Positions 8,703-17,345 of a stretch of DNA of 64,000 nucleotides are shown here, piece by piece. Made by a program: the position numbers and the translations under genes. A model generated the notes under the pieces. It saw only the letters and a list, made by a program, of their open reading frames with translations. It made no database searches and was not told the origin of the DNA. How positions within the stretch are numbered: position 1 is the first letter of the stretch; each line of letters begins with the position of its first letter. This DNA comes from Allomuricauda sp. M10 (GTDB lineage: Bacteria; Bacteroidota; Bacteroidia; Flavobacteriales; Flavobacteriaceae): positions 62,001 to 126,000 of the forward strand of contig NZ_JAJGBN010000001.1 of NCBI RefSeq assembly GCF_020782875.1, read 5' to 3'.

Positions 8703-9488
8703 TTAGAGCGATTTCAACAGTCCGCCATCAATCGGAATATTGGTTCCTGTGATAAAAGCGGCTTGATCAGAAGCTAAAAAAGCAACCAAATATCCGTACT
8801 CTTCCGGCTTTCCGATCCGTTTCATCGGCACTTGCTCCTCCATATTGGAACGGACTTCATCAGAGGTGATTCCGAGTTTTTCCGCTTTTTTGGAATTGAG
8901 TTGTGCAATACGGTCCGTGTCAAAATAACCGGTAAGTGTGCTGTTCATGGTGATGCCATCCTTTGCAACATCATAAGCCAAACTTTTGGCCCAAGTGACC
9001 ACGGCCGCCCGAATGGAATTGGACAATGCCAAATAATTTAAGGGCTCTTTGACCGAAATGGAAGCCACATTAATGATGCGCCCCCAACCTTGCTTTTGCA
9101 TATGGGGTAGAGCCAATTCGGTTGTCAACACCACAGATTTGAACAAAAGGTCAAAAGCTTCTTGGTAATCGTCCACTTTTTTTTCAAGGGCGCCACCAGC
9201 TTGCGGACCTTGGGTGTTGTTCACCAAAATGTCTACGTAATTGTTTTCGAAATAGTGGGTAATTGTGGTCTTGTAGGTTTCAAATCGGGAAAAATCAACC
9301 ACAAGATATTGATGTGCTTGCCCTTGTTTGGTGTCCAATTCCGCAAGTATGGTTTTCATACGTTCCTCGTTCCTTGCCATAAGGGTCACGCTGGCGCCAC
9401 TGGCCGCCAATTGTCGGGCAACAGCCTCCCCGATTCCCTTACTACTGCCACCTACAAGTGCCTTTTTGCCTTTTAATGAAATGTTCAT
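8703..9488 (-). CDS. SDR-family protein with degenerate catalytic site
   Basis: A 261-residue short-chain dehydrogenase/reductase by fold. The nucleotide loop reads VGGSSKGIG (residues 12-20), with valine in place of the usual threonine; the NN-G motif is VNNTQG. Serine 143 of the triad is kept, but at the YxxxK positions the sequence is S156-N-S-I-R160, so both Tyr and Lys are missing. This is the pattern of the FabG-like SDR subgroup with an imperfect tetrad (cd05344-like in my recollection), not a sequencing error. The substrate is unknown. It starts one base after the cupin gene, with which it forms an operon. Confidence 0.88.
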   Translation of the reverse strand: MNISLKGKKALVGGSSKGIGEAVARQLAASGASVTLMARNEERMKTILAELDTKQGQAHQYLVVDFSRFETYKTTITHYFENNYVDILVNNTQGPQAGGALEKKVDDYQEAFDLLFKSVVLTTELALPHMQKQGWGRIINVASISVKEPLNYLALSNSIRAAVVTWAKSLAYDVAKDGITMNSTLTGYFDTDRIAQLNSKKAEKLGITSDEVRSNMEEQVPMKRIGKPEEYGYLVAFLASDQAAFITGTNIPIDGGLLKSL

Positions 9489-9489
9489 G

Positions 9490-9801
9490 TTATTTGTATT
9501 CTGATCGTACTGGGCTGAAAATATCCATCAATTTGCAAACGGTGATCGCTTTTCCGCTGTGTGGTGTGTTGGATGGAATGATCACCACATCACCGGGGCC
9601 ATATAATTTGGTTTCGCCGGCCAAAGTGAATTCAAAAGTACCTTCAACCACATGCATGATCTGTTCGTGTATATGATGGTGTTCGGGTACCACTGCACCA
9701 AGTTCCACATCCCAAAATACCCAGCTCATTTGTTCGGCATGGACCAATTTTCCATGATAACCGGGCATAATTTCCTTTGATTCGATTTCCGATAGGTTCA
9801 T
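9490..9801 (-). CDS. small cupin-domain protein
   Basis: Single-domain cupin of 103 residues. The metal-binding cupin motif is visible as PEHHHIHEQIMHVVEG and the second as PSNTPHSG, with histidines and glutamate able to hold a metal. I take the ATG at 9801 (MNLSEIESKE) rather than upstream starts, because the preceding residues are not cupin-like. It shares an operon with the SDR gene. Such small cupins are enzymes or binding proteins of many kinds; no substrate can be assigned. Confidence 0.85.
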   Translation of the reverse strand: MNLSEIESKEIMPGYHGKLVHAEQMSWVFWDVELGAVVPEHHHIHEQIMHVVEGTFEFTLAGETKLYGPGDVVIIPSNTPHSGKAITVCKLMDIFSPVRSEYK

Positions 9802-9896
9802 AGTTCTCAAATTTGTCACCAAGATAAAAATTAATAAGGGTTTCATTGTTTGGTTTGGACCAGGCAATGGCTATTTTTGAATCATATTAGAATTTG

Positions 9897-11249
9897 ATGC
9901 ACATACATTTTATCGCCATAGGGGGCAGTGCCATGCACAATTTGGCCCTTTCACTTCAAAAAAAAGGGTATACGATCACAGGTAGTGACGATGTGATTTT
10001 TGAACCATCCAAAAGCAGGTTGGATGCCAAAGGATTGTTGCCTAAGGAGTTCGGTTGGTTTCCTGAAAAAATTAGCGAAGGTTTGGATGCTATCGTATTG
10101 GGAATGCATGCAAAGGCCGATAATCCCGAGTTACTGAGAGCTCAACAGTTGGGACTTAAAATCTATTCCTACCCTGAATTTTTGTATGAGCAATCTAAAT
10201 TCAAGACCCGTGTGGTAATAGCTGGTAGTCATGGGAAAACGACCATAACTTCCATGATCCTGCATGTGCTCAAATACCATGATATTGATGTGGATTATAT
10301 GGTGGGCGCCCAGTTGGACGGATATACCGATATGGTACACCTGACCAACGAAAATGATTTTATCGTTTTGGAAGGGGATGAATATTTGTCTTCACCAATT
10401 GACCGAAGGCCCAAGTTTCATTTGTATCGACCTAATATTGCGTTGTTAAGCGGAATCGCCTGGGATCACATCAACGTATTTCCAACTTTTGACGACTATG
10501 TGGAGCAATTCCGCATTTTTGTGGATAGTATAGTGAAAGGCGGAAGCATCACCTATTGTGAGACGGATCCAGAAGTTAAAAAAGTGGTGGAGGAAACTGA
10601 AAATCCTATCCGAAAGTTCCCATATGCTGTACCTGCGTATCGAGTGGAAAATGGCCAGACCCTGCTTGAAACCGAAGAAGGTGAAATGCCCTTGGAAATC
10701 TTTGGGGAACACAATTTGACCAATCTGGCCGGAGCTAAATGGATATGCCAACAAATGGGTGTGGATGAAGAGGATTTTTACGAGGCGATCGCTACGTTCA
10801 AGGGAGCATCCAAACGATTGCAGAAAATTGCCGAAGGCAGCAATAGTATTGCATTTAAAGATTTTGCCCATGCGCCCAGCAAGGTAAAGGCAACGGTAAA
10901 CGCCGTGAAGGAGCAATTCCCAAACCGAAAGTTGTTGGCTTGTTTGGAATTGCACACCTACAGTAGTCTAAACCCGGAATTTTTGGTGCAATACCGCGGT
11001 GCAATGGATCAAGCCGATCAGGCAGTTGTGTTTTATTCGTTGGATGCATTAAAGATCAAAGGAATGCCCGAAGTTGCCCCTCAGCAAATTTTAGATGCTT
11101 TTGGTAAGCAGGATATTACTGTTTTTACGGATGCCAAGGATTTTCAAGCGTTTGTATATGGCCAACATTTTGAAAATGCGACCTTGCTCTTGATGAGCTC
11201 TGGCAATTACGGTGGCCTTGATTTTGATAAATTGGCAGGGATGTTTTAA
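9897..11249 (+). CDS. mpl: Mpl-type UDP-N-acetylmuramate-peptide ligase
   Basis: Mur-ligase family enzyme that rejoins the recycled tripeptide L-Ala-gamma-D-Glu-meso-DAP to UDP-MurNAc in peptidoglycan recycling. The N-terminal domain has the IAIGGSAMHNLA motif, the central domain the ATP loop AGSHGKTTITSM, and later LEGDEY and GEHNLTNLAGA blocks. At 450 residues it fits Mpl and MurC; the HFIAIGGSAMHNLA start and the FKDFAHAPSKVKATV segment favour Mpl. The ATG at 9897 is chosen over a TTG directly before it. Its TAA overlaps the stop of the convergent DUF1569 gene inside TTTAAA. Confidence 0.85.
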   Translation: MHIHFIAIGGSAMHNLALSLQKKGYTITGSDDVIFEPSKSRLDAKGLLPKEFGWFPEKISEGLDAIVLGMHAKADNPELLRAQQLGLKIYSYPEFLYEQSKFKTRVVIAGSHGKTTITSMILHVLKYHDIDVDYMVGAQLDGYTDMVHLTNENDFIVLEGDEYLSSPIDRRPKFHLYRPNIALLSGIAWDHINVFPTFDDYVEQFRIFVDSIVKGGSITYCETDPEVKKVVEETENPIRKFPYAVPAYRVENGQTLLETEEGEMPLEIFGEHNLTNLAGAKWICQQMGVDEEDFYEAIATFKGASKRLQKIAEGSNSIAFKDFAHAPSKVKATVNAVKEQFPNRKLLACLELHTYSSLNPEFLVQYRGAMDQADQAVVFYSLDALKIKGMPEVAPQQILDAFGKQDITVFTDAKDFQAFVYGQHFENATLLLMSSGNYGGLDFDKLAGMF

Positions 11250-11698
11250 ACCCCGAATTGCCTTAAATGGTGGTCTAAATGTTTGTACTGCATTTGGCCC
11301 CATTGTTCAGGGGTAAAATGTCCAAAGACGGGATGCGGGTCCCATTCGGTTTTGTGCTTTTCTTGATGAAAATCATTGATCAAAACAACCAATTTGTCCT
11401 TTTCAGTTTCAAAATCCTTGTCCGTTGTCACTTTTAATCCTTTGGCAGTGGGAAGATTGTGTCGCCAAGGTTTGTCATCATACAGACTTTTCCTGAAAAA
11501 TTTGCCCATAAGCTTCAACATGGGATTTGGTTTGTTGTAGGTATTGGTCCTTCCTAATCCTATCTTAAGCGGAAATTGGCAGTGGTTCAGCATTTGACCA
11601 ACCTTCATTTTGCCCCATAATCCTTCAGATTCTGAGGTCAAATCCCCTATCCTGGATAGAATTTCGGTATGGGCCGCTTCTTCAAAAAGTGATTTCAT
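11246..11698 (-). CDS. DUF1569 / DinB-like protein
   Basis: A 150-residue soluble protein with the DUF1569 arrangement, a DinB-like four-helix bundle: W-G-KM--GQMLNHCQ near residue 30-40 and the closing HFGHFTPEQWGQMQYKHLDHH. The spaced histidines (H39 region, H129, the final HLDHH) could hold a metal as in DinB relatives. Function unknown. Convergent with mpl, stop codons overlapping; divergent from radC. Confidence 0.8.
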   Translation of the reverse strand: MKSLFEEAAHTEILSRIGDLTSESEGLWGKMKVGQMLNHCQFPLKIGLGRTNTYNKPNPMLKLMGKFFRKSLYDDKPWRHNLPTAKGLKVTTDKDFETEKDKLVVLINDFHQEKHKTEWDPHPVFGHFTPEQWGQMQYKHLDHHLRQFGV

Positions 11699-11751
11699 AT
11701 GGAAGGGTTTATCCTGAAAATTACATAAAATTATTCTCCTATCTTTAGGCC

Positions 11752-12450
11752 ATGCAAGAAAAACTAGCTTCCTTTTCTATAAAAAATTGGGCAGACGATG
11801 ACCGACCAAGGGAAAAATTGGTACAAAAGGGCAGTTCCGTTTTGTCGGATGCGGAATTGATTGCCATTTTGATCGGTTCGGGAAGTAGGAATGAGAGTGC
11901 AGTGGAGCTTGCCAAGCGTATTCTGGCATCGGTGGACCACAACCTGAACGAGTTGGGAAAACTTTCCGTGAACCAATTGATGCGATTTAAAGGTATTGGT
12001 GAGGCCAAAGCGGTGACCATTGCCGCGGCACTGGAAGTTGGCAGAAGGAGAAGGGCGGAGGATACCAAAAAAATCACTAAGATAACCGGTAGCAACGATG
12101 TTTTTGAATTGTTGTACCCCATGATCGGGGAACTACAGCATGAAGAGTTTTGGATCATTTACCTGAACAATTCCAACAAAGTGGTGCACAAGGCGCAATT
12201 GAGCAAAGGTGGCATCACCGGAACTTTGGTGGATGTAAGATTGGTATTGAAACAGGCCCTTGAACTGGGGGCCGTGGGTATCATTTTGGCGCACAACCAT
12301 CCGTCAGGAACCCTAAAGCCAAGTACGGCGGACAAACAGATTACACAAAAATTGAAATCGGCCTCCGAGGCGTTGGATATAAAAGTGCTGGACCATTTGA
12401 TCATAGCACAACACGATTATTATAGTTTTGCAGACAAAGGAATATTATAG
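11752..12450 (+). CDS. radC: RadC/JAB-domain DNA repair-related protein
   Basis: 232-residue RadC-family protein. An N-terminal helix-hairpin-helix region (LMRFKGIGEAKAVTIAAALE, in two parts) precedes the JAB/MPN domain, whose JAMM metal motif is H181-N-H183-P-S-G followed by a distal aspartate (PSTADKQ). RadC is named for repair but its biochemical role remains unsettled. A TATCTTTA octamer four bases before the ATG region resembles the -7 element, which would make the message nearly leaderless. Leads an operon with the next two genes. Confidence 0.93.
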   Translation: MQEKLASFSIKNWADDDRPREKLVQKGSSVLSDAELIAILIGSGSRNESAVELAKRILASVDHNLNELGKLSVNQLMRFKGIGEAKAVTIAAALEVGRRRRAEDTKKITKITGSNDVFELLYPMIGELQHEEFWIIYLNNSNKVVHKAQLSKGGITGTLVDVRLVLKQALELGAVGIILAHNHPSGTLKPSTADKQITQKLKSASEALDIKVLDHLIIAQHDYYSFADKGIL

Positions 12451-12453
12451 CCC

Positions 12454-13749
12454 ATGCTGCTGATATTTACCCATAAGGTCACAAATAGACTTACCTATAC
12501 TGCCAAACAGATTTTTGAAAGAATTCTGGGTGTGGAGGTGACCTTTGCCACAAAGGTGGAGGATTTCATCAAGCACAATGGCCCCAAAATGACCTATTCC
12601 AAACAACCTTTGCAGAATGAATTCTTTATCCGTAGCAATGATCTTTTATTTGAACAGGGCATCAACGACCTTGAAATAAAAGTATCGGATTGGGACGGGA
12701 TTCCCTGCTTTTTTTCGGCAGGGGAAAAAAGCACCATTCCCTATGATATTTTTTCGGCCAGTTTTTTTCTATTGAGCCGCTACGAGGAATATTTGCCCCA
12801 TGTTAAGGATAGTGTAGGACGATTTCCGGTAAAGGAAAGTTTGGCCTATCAGCATAAGTTTTTAGAGTTGCCCGTGGTAGATCTTTGGGCCTACAAATTG
12901 TTGGATGCGCTAAAAGCACGTTTTCCCAAACTGAAACATCTGGAGCGATCGTACAATTTCACTTCCATCATCAATGTGACCACTTCACATGCTTTTAAAA
13001 TGAGGGGGTTGGCTCGTTCCTTGGGCGGATTATTTTTAGACCTTGGCAATTTGAAGTTTGGATATGTTTGGGACCGTGTTTCGGTATTGATGGGCCTAAA
13101 AAAAGACCCTTACGATAACTTTTATGAGTTGGTGGAAATCCATAAAAAGTTTCCGATCAAGACCATGTTCTTTTTTCAGTTTGCCAAACATTCGGCCCAT
13201 GATAAGAACGTTTCCCCTAACAACAATAGGTTCCGATATCTCATCAAATCCATAGCGGATTACAGCATCGTTTCCCTCAGTACCTCATTTCTATCATCAA
13301 CCGATAAAAATGTTTTGAAAGAGGAAAAGAAGCAATTGGCCAATTTGGTGCATCGGCCTATTACCTACTCTAGACTTAGGTATAACCGCGTTAATGTACC
13401 TGCCGCTTATCGTAATTTGGTGGAAACCGAATTTACCGACGATTTTTCCATGGGGTATACCCACGAGATCGGTTTCAGGGCCGGTACCTGCACGCCATTT
13501 CATTTTTATGACATCAATATGGAAGTAAGGCAACCTTTAAAGGTGCACCCCTTTGCCTTGCACGATTATGCTTTGGTAAACTTCAAAAACCCCTCGGAAG
13601 TGTTTGAAAAAATGGATAGGGTCTATCGTATGGTGAAACAGGTGAACGGAAATTTCATCATGGTGTTTTCCAACGAGCTTTTGGGAGGTAAACATCATAT
13701 GGACTGGATGGAACTGTATCAATCCTTTTTAAAGCGCTATTATGTTTGA
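12454..13749 (+). CDS. polysaccharide deacetylase-like protein
   Basis: 431-residue cytoplasmic protein resembling the Bacteroidota group annotated as polysaccharide deacetylase family with an N-terminal DUF7033-type domain. The first 150 residues contain the conserved PYDIFSASFFLLSRYEEY stretch; the C-terminal half has ETEFTDDFSMGYTHEIGFRAGTC, recalling the (beta/alpha) deacetylase barrel with its arginine block. The usual metal triad D-H-H is not obvious, so activity is uncertain. It starts 3 bases after radC and overlaps yjjG by 8 bases. Confidence 0.65.
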   Translation: MLLIFTHKVTNRLTYTAKQIFERILGVEVTFATKVEDFIKHNGPKMTYSKQPLQNEFFIRSNDLLFEQGINDLEIKVSDWDGIPCFFSAGEKSTIPYDIFSASFFLLSRYEEYLPHVKDSVGRFPVKESLAYQHKFLELPVVDLWAYKLLDALKARFPKLKHLERSYNFTSIINVTTSHAFKMRGLARSLGGLFLDLGNLKFGYVWDRVSVLMGLKKDPYDNFYELVEIHKKFPIKTMFFFQFAKHSAHDKNVSPNNNRFRYLIKSIADYSIVSLSTSFLSSTDKNVLKEEKKQLANLVHRPITYSRLRYNRVNVPAAYRNLVETEFTDDFSMGYTHEIGFRAGTCTPFHFYDINMEVRQPLKVHPFALHDYALVNFKNPSEVFEKMDRVYRMVKQVNGNFIMVFSNELLGGKHHMDWMELYQSFLKRYYV

Positions 13750-14431
13750 AAACAAGGTAACGGACATCTTTTTCGATCTTGACCATACCCTGTGGGATTT
13801 TGAGAAAAACTCTGCCCTTACCTTCGCCAAAATATTGGCGGAAAATAAGGTGGAAGTTGATCTTTCGGCTTTCCAGGAAATCTATTCGCCCATCAATTTT
13901 CAGATGTGGGCCCTTTACCGTGAAAACAGGATCAGTAAATCAGAGCTACGTTATCAGCGTTTGAGGCAAACTTTTGATGCCCTTAATACCCCAGTTTCCG
14001 ATGAAATTATAGATGTGCTGGCACACGAATACATCGAACAATTGTCCACTTTTACCCATTTATTACCCAATGCGGTAGAGATTTTGGAATATTTATCTCC
14101 CAAGTATAAACTTCACATCATAACCAACGGATTTCAAGAAGTACAGGAACGAAAACTGAAGGGGAGTAGCATCCATCACTATTTTAACCAGGTGGTCAAT
14201 TCGGAAATGGCGGGGGTGAAAAAGCCACATCCTGCCATTTTTGAACTGGCTTTGGACAGGGCCAAGGTACATCCAAAAAACACCTTGATGATCGGGGATG
14301 ATCTGGAGGCCGATATACAGGGGGCAAAGGCCATGGGTATGCAGGTGATCCATTACAATTCCAACAATGCCATAACCCATGAAATCTGCCTCATGATTAA
14401 CGATCTGATCGAAATAAAAAGCATTTTATAG
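13742..14431 (+). CDS. yjjG: YjjG-family noncanonical pyrimidine nucleotidase (HAD)
   Basis: HAD-superfamily 5'-nucleotidase of 229 residues. Motif I is FFDLDHTLWDFEKNS, including the WDF signature of YjjG; motif II is the TNG of IITNGFQ; motif III lysine is in GVKKPHP; motif IV is MIGDDLEADIQGA. Relatives remove phosphate from modified pyrimidine nucleotides, a housecleaning role. Third gene of the radC operon, overlapping the previous frame by 8 bases. Confidence 0.88.
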   Translation: MFENKVTDIFFDLDHTLWDFEKNSALTFAKILAENKVEVDLSAFQEIYSPINFQMWALYRENRISKSELRYQRLRQTFDALNTPVSDEIIDVLAHEYIEQLSTFTHLLPNAVEILEYLSPKYKLHIITNGFQEVQERKLKGSSIHHYFNQVVNSEMAGVKKPHPAIFELALDRAKVHPKNTLMIGDDLEADIQGAKAMGMQVIHYNSNNAITHEICLMINDLIEIKSIL

Positions 14432-14484
14432 AGTTATAGTAACAGCGGTATACCCCGTTACGGACACTGGAAATGTTTTTGGCT

Positions 14485-15036
14485 ATGAAAAGATCATTTT
14501 ACCTGCTCCTCTGCATCACTGCAGTGTTGCTCCTTTCCCAATCCTGTACCGAACCTCAGGATTTCAGTCAGTTTGATGACTTGCGCATTACCCCAACCTT
14601 GGCCACGGGCCTGTTTTATATGGAATCCGATGAAGCGACCATCAATGATTCAGGATCTCTGTCAACTTTTTATATCCAAACGGTCAATTTTGATGCCTTT
14701 AATGAACAATATGTTGCCGAACATTTGATCGAAGGGACCATTACCTACGAAATTGTGAACACTACAAGCAAACAGTTACGAATCACTCTTGAGTTTTTGG
14801 ATGAAGGAGGTAACACTTTGGATGCAGAACAATTTGATGTACAGGCCGATCCATCCGGCACCAATATTTGGGAAGTGGCCTATGGCCCGGGAGGCAAAAG
14901 TTTGGATATTTTGGCCAATACCTCTAGCCTTCGAATAACGGTCACCAATTTGGGTGATACCACAAGTGTTTCTGCCCAATCGGAACCCAAAATAAAGTTC
15001 AGATCTGCTGCCGAGTTTTTATTTAGGTTGAAATGA
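14485..15036 (+). CDS. hypothetical lipoprotein
   Basis: 183-residue lipoprotein without recognised relatives. The start MKRSFYLLLC at 14485 gives a compact signal peptide with the lipobox LSQSC; an upstream in-frame ATG adds four residues and is less likely. The rest is rich in beta-type sequence. Its final ATGA overlaps the start of the outer-membrane protein gene, so the two are co-translated and may form one envelope complex. Confidence 0.7.
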   Translation: MKRSFYLLLCITAVLLLSQSCTEPQDFSQFDDLRITPTLATGLFYMESDEATINDSGSLSTFYIQTVNFDAFNEQYVAEHLIEGTITYEIVNTTSKQLRITLEFLDEGGNTLDAEQFDVQADPSGTNIWEVAYGPGGKSLDILANTSSLRITVTNLGDTTSVSAQSEPKIKFRSAAEFLFRLK

Positions 15037-16493
15037 GGATAAGGTTCTATTTTCTTTTTTTTACCCTCTTGGGAGGCTCCGTTCTTTTTGCCCAGAACAA
15101 GGAACTGCTCTACGATTTTTATGAGATCCCTCAATCGCTGATGGTCAATCCAGGGGTAAAAACCTCGGAGAAATGGCATGTTGGCATTCCGGTTATTTCT
15201 GGATTGTCCTTTCAGGGAGCTACCAGTGGCGTTACGGTGAACGACCTGTTTGCCAACGACGGCATTGATTTCACAACCAAGGTCCAGGAACGTGTATTGG
15301 ATGCCATGACCCGGAAGGACGATTTCAGTACCACCAACCAAATTGAGGGTATTACAGTAGGCTTTAGGGGAAAAAACCGTCCTGATGATTACTACTCTTT
15401 CGGAATGTACGGTGAAACCGATGTTATTGTGTACTGGCCAAGGGATTTGGCCCTTTTGGCTTTTGAAGGCAATGGCGGTGACAATATTGGTAGAAGTTTT
15501 GATCTCGGCGATCTGAACCTTCGCGGTGAAATGATCAATGTGTTCCATTTTGGTGTCAACAGAAAAATGAGTGAATCCCTCACAGTGGGGGCAAGGGCCA
15601 AATTATATTCCAGCATATTTCAATTTCAGTCGATAAAAAACTCGGGAAGTTTTGTGACCACGGAAGGTCAGGACAATATTTATATGACCTCCATAGCTGC
15701 CGATATGCAATTTCAAACGGCTGGCGTAAGAGGATTTTACGATATTTTGGAAGAGGATACCGGTACCACAAAAAAAGACATTAAGAGTTTATTTGCCGAG
15801 CGGGTATTGTTTGGAGGTAATTTGGGTCTGGGGTTCGATGCAGGTTTTAGCTATCAGTTAACGCCGCAAACTACCGTTACAGGTAGTGTTTTGGATGTTG
15901 GTTTTATCTACAATAACAAGGATGTTTGGAACTATACCCTCAATGGTAGCACCAGTACCGAAGGTATTTTAGTTTACTTACCGGAAGATATAGATGATTT
16001 GGACAACGATCTTTGGCAAGAACTGGTTGACGATATTGATGCGGCACTTCCACATGGTGAAAACCAAAAATCCTATATTTCTTTCAGGCCGGTCAAGGCA
16101 TATGGATCTATTCGATATGACTTTGGCGAAGCGGGAGGTAATCCCTTCGATAATTGCGGATGCGGCGTGAACGATCAGGGAGGGGGTAGTAATAGGGACT
16201 ACTATCCGAATAGTGTAGGGGGGCAGTTGTTCATGATGAAAAGACCACGGGGAGTACAAGCAGCGCTGACCGGGTTTTATCAAAGAAGATTTGGTAGGGT
16301 TTTGGCGTTGAAAACCACCTATACTATAGATAAATATTCATTCTCCAATATAGGCTTAGGCCTTAATCTTCAGGCAGGTCCGGTAAATTTTTACATCCTT
16401 GGAGACAACCTTTTGGGCTATTCCAATATAGCGGACAGCCATTATGCTTCTTTACAGTTCGGAATTAATATCATATCTTGGAACGATAATTGA
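15033..16493 (+). CDS. DUF5723-type outer-membrane beta-barrel protein
   Basis: 486 residues with a cleavable signal (ends SVLFAQ). The alternating aromatic and glycine pattern, the early MVNPGV stretch and the closing string of amphipathic strands (GPVNFYILGDNLLGY) fit DUF5723, a flavobacterial outer-membrane barrel family distantly like PorP/SprF. An unusual loop near residue 375 has DNCGCGVND, with three cysteines within a short span. Middle gene of a three-gene envelope operon (lipoprotein, barrel, 279-residue secreted protein). Confidence 0.7.
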   Translation: MRIRFYFLFFTLLGGSVLFAQNKELLYDFYEIPQSLMVNPGVKTSEKWHVGIPVISGLSFQGATSGVTVNDLFANDGIDFTTKVQERVLDAMTRKDDFSTTNQIEGITVGFRGKNRPDDYYSFGMYGETDVIVYWPRDLALLAFEGNGGDNIGRSFDLGDLNLRGEMINVFHFGVNRKMSESLTVGARAKLYSSIFQFQSIKNSGSFVTTEGQDNIYMTSIAADMQFQTAGVRGFYDILEEDTGTTKKDIKSLFAERVLFGGNLGLGFDAGFSYQLTPQTTVTGSVLDVGFIYNNKDVWNYTLNGSTSTEGILVYLPEDIDDLDNDLWQELVDDIDAALPHGENQKSYISFRPVKAYGSIRYDFGEAGGNPFDNCGCGVNDQGGGSNRDYYPNSVGGQLFMMKRPRGVQAALTGFYQRRFGRVLALKTTYTIDKYSFSNIGLGLNLQAGPVNFYILGDNLLGYSNIADSHYASLQFGINIISWNDN

Positions 16494-16505
16494 TTTATCT
16501 TCCTC

Positions 16506-17345
16506 ATGAAATCTAGAATTACATATTTTTTGTTGTTGGTATTGGGATTTACCTATGCAGGACAGGCACAGTTGAATGATTATAAATACATCATTGTTCC
16601 CAAGAAATTTGCTGCCTTTAAAGGTGAAAACAGATACCAGACCAGTACATTGGTCAAATATTATTTCACAAAGAATGGTTTCAATGCCATTTATGATGAT
16701 GAAATGCCTTTGGACCTAGCAACCAATAGATGTTTGGGGCTTGTGGCCGATCTTTTGGATAATTCCTCCATGTTTTCAACCAATATAATAATCACACTGA
16801 AGAATTGTGAAAATTCTGAGGTATACAGAACCTTTGAGGGAAAAAGTAAGACAAAGGACTATGTGGATGCATATAAGGAAGCCATTCAAGATGCCTTTGT
16901 TTCTTTTGCGGGAATGGATTACAAATACCAACCCAAGCAAACAGAGACTCCGAAAAATCCAGTGGTCATCAGTTTTAAAGACGATGTAAAAACAGTCGTA
17001 GAGAAGGAAAAAGAGTACGTTGTGGAACAAAAGGCCACAACCGAAGAGCAAGTATATAAAAGTGTGGAACCCAAACCATCAAACATTTCCAAAGCTGTTG
17101 CGGTAGAGGCATCAGAAACGATCACTACCGACCTTTTGTATGCCCAACCCATTGCAAATGGATATCAATTGGTGGACAGTACACCCAAGGTGGTCCTAAA
17201 ATTGGAGTCCACCTCCATGGACAATGTTTTCTTGACCCAGGTTGAAGGGAACAATGCCGTGGTATTCAGCAAGGATGGCAAATGGATATTAGAGTATTTG
17301 GAAAACGGGAACAAACAACAAAAGGAACTGAACATTAAGTTCTAA
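16506..17345 (+). CDS. hypothetical secreted protein
   Basis: 279 residues beginning with a signal peptide that ends YAGQAQ. The mature part has an N-terminal segment DYKYIIVPKKFAAFKGENRYQTSTLVKY that looks like a folded domain, a charged linker rich in K/E/T (about 140-190) and a beta-rich end. Not recognised. Twelve bases after the DUF5723 gene, same operon. Its TAA overlaps the stop of the convergent rarA gene. Confidence 0.7.
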   Translation: MKSRITYFLLLVLGFTYAGQAQLNDYKYIIVPKKFAAFKGENRYQTSTLVKYYFTKNGFNAIYDDEMPLDLATNRCLGLVADLLDNSSMFSTNIIITLKNCENSEVYRTFEGKSKTKDYVDAYKEAIQDAFVSFAGMDYKYQPKQTETPKNPVVISFKDDVKTVVEKEKEYVVEQKATTEEQVYKSVEPKPSNISKAVAVEASETITTDLLYAQPIANGYQLVDSTPKVVLKLESTSMDNVFLTQVEGNNAVVFSKDGKWILEYLENGNKQQKELNIKF

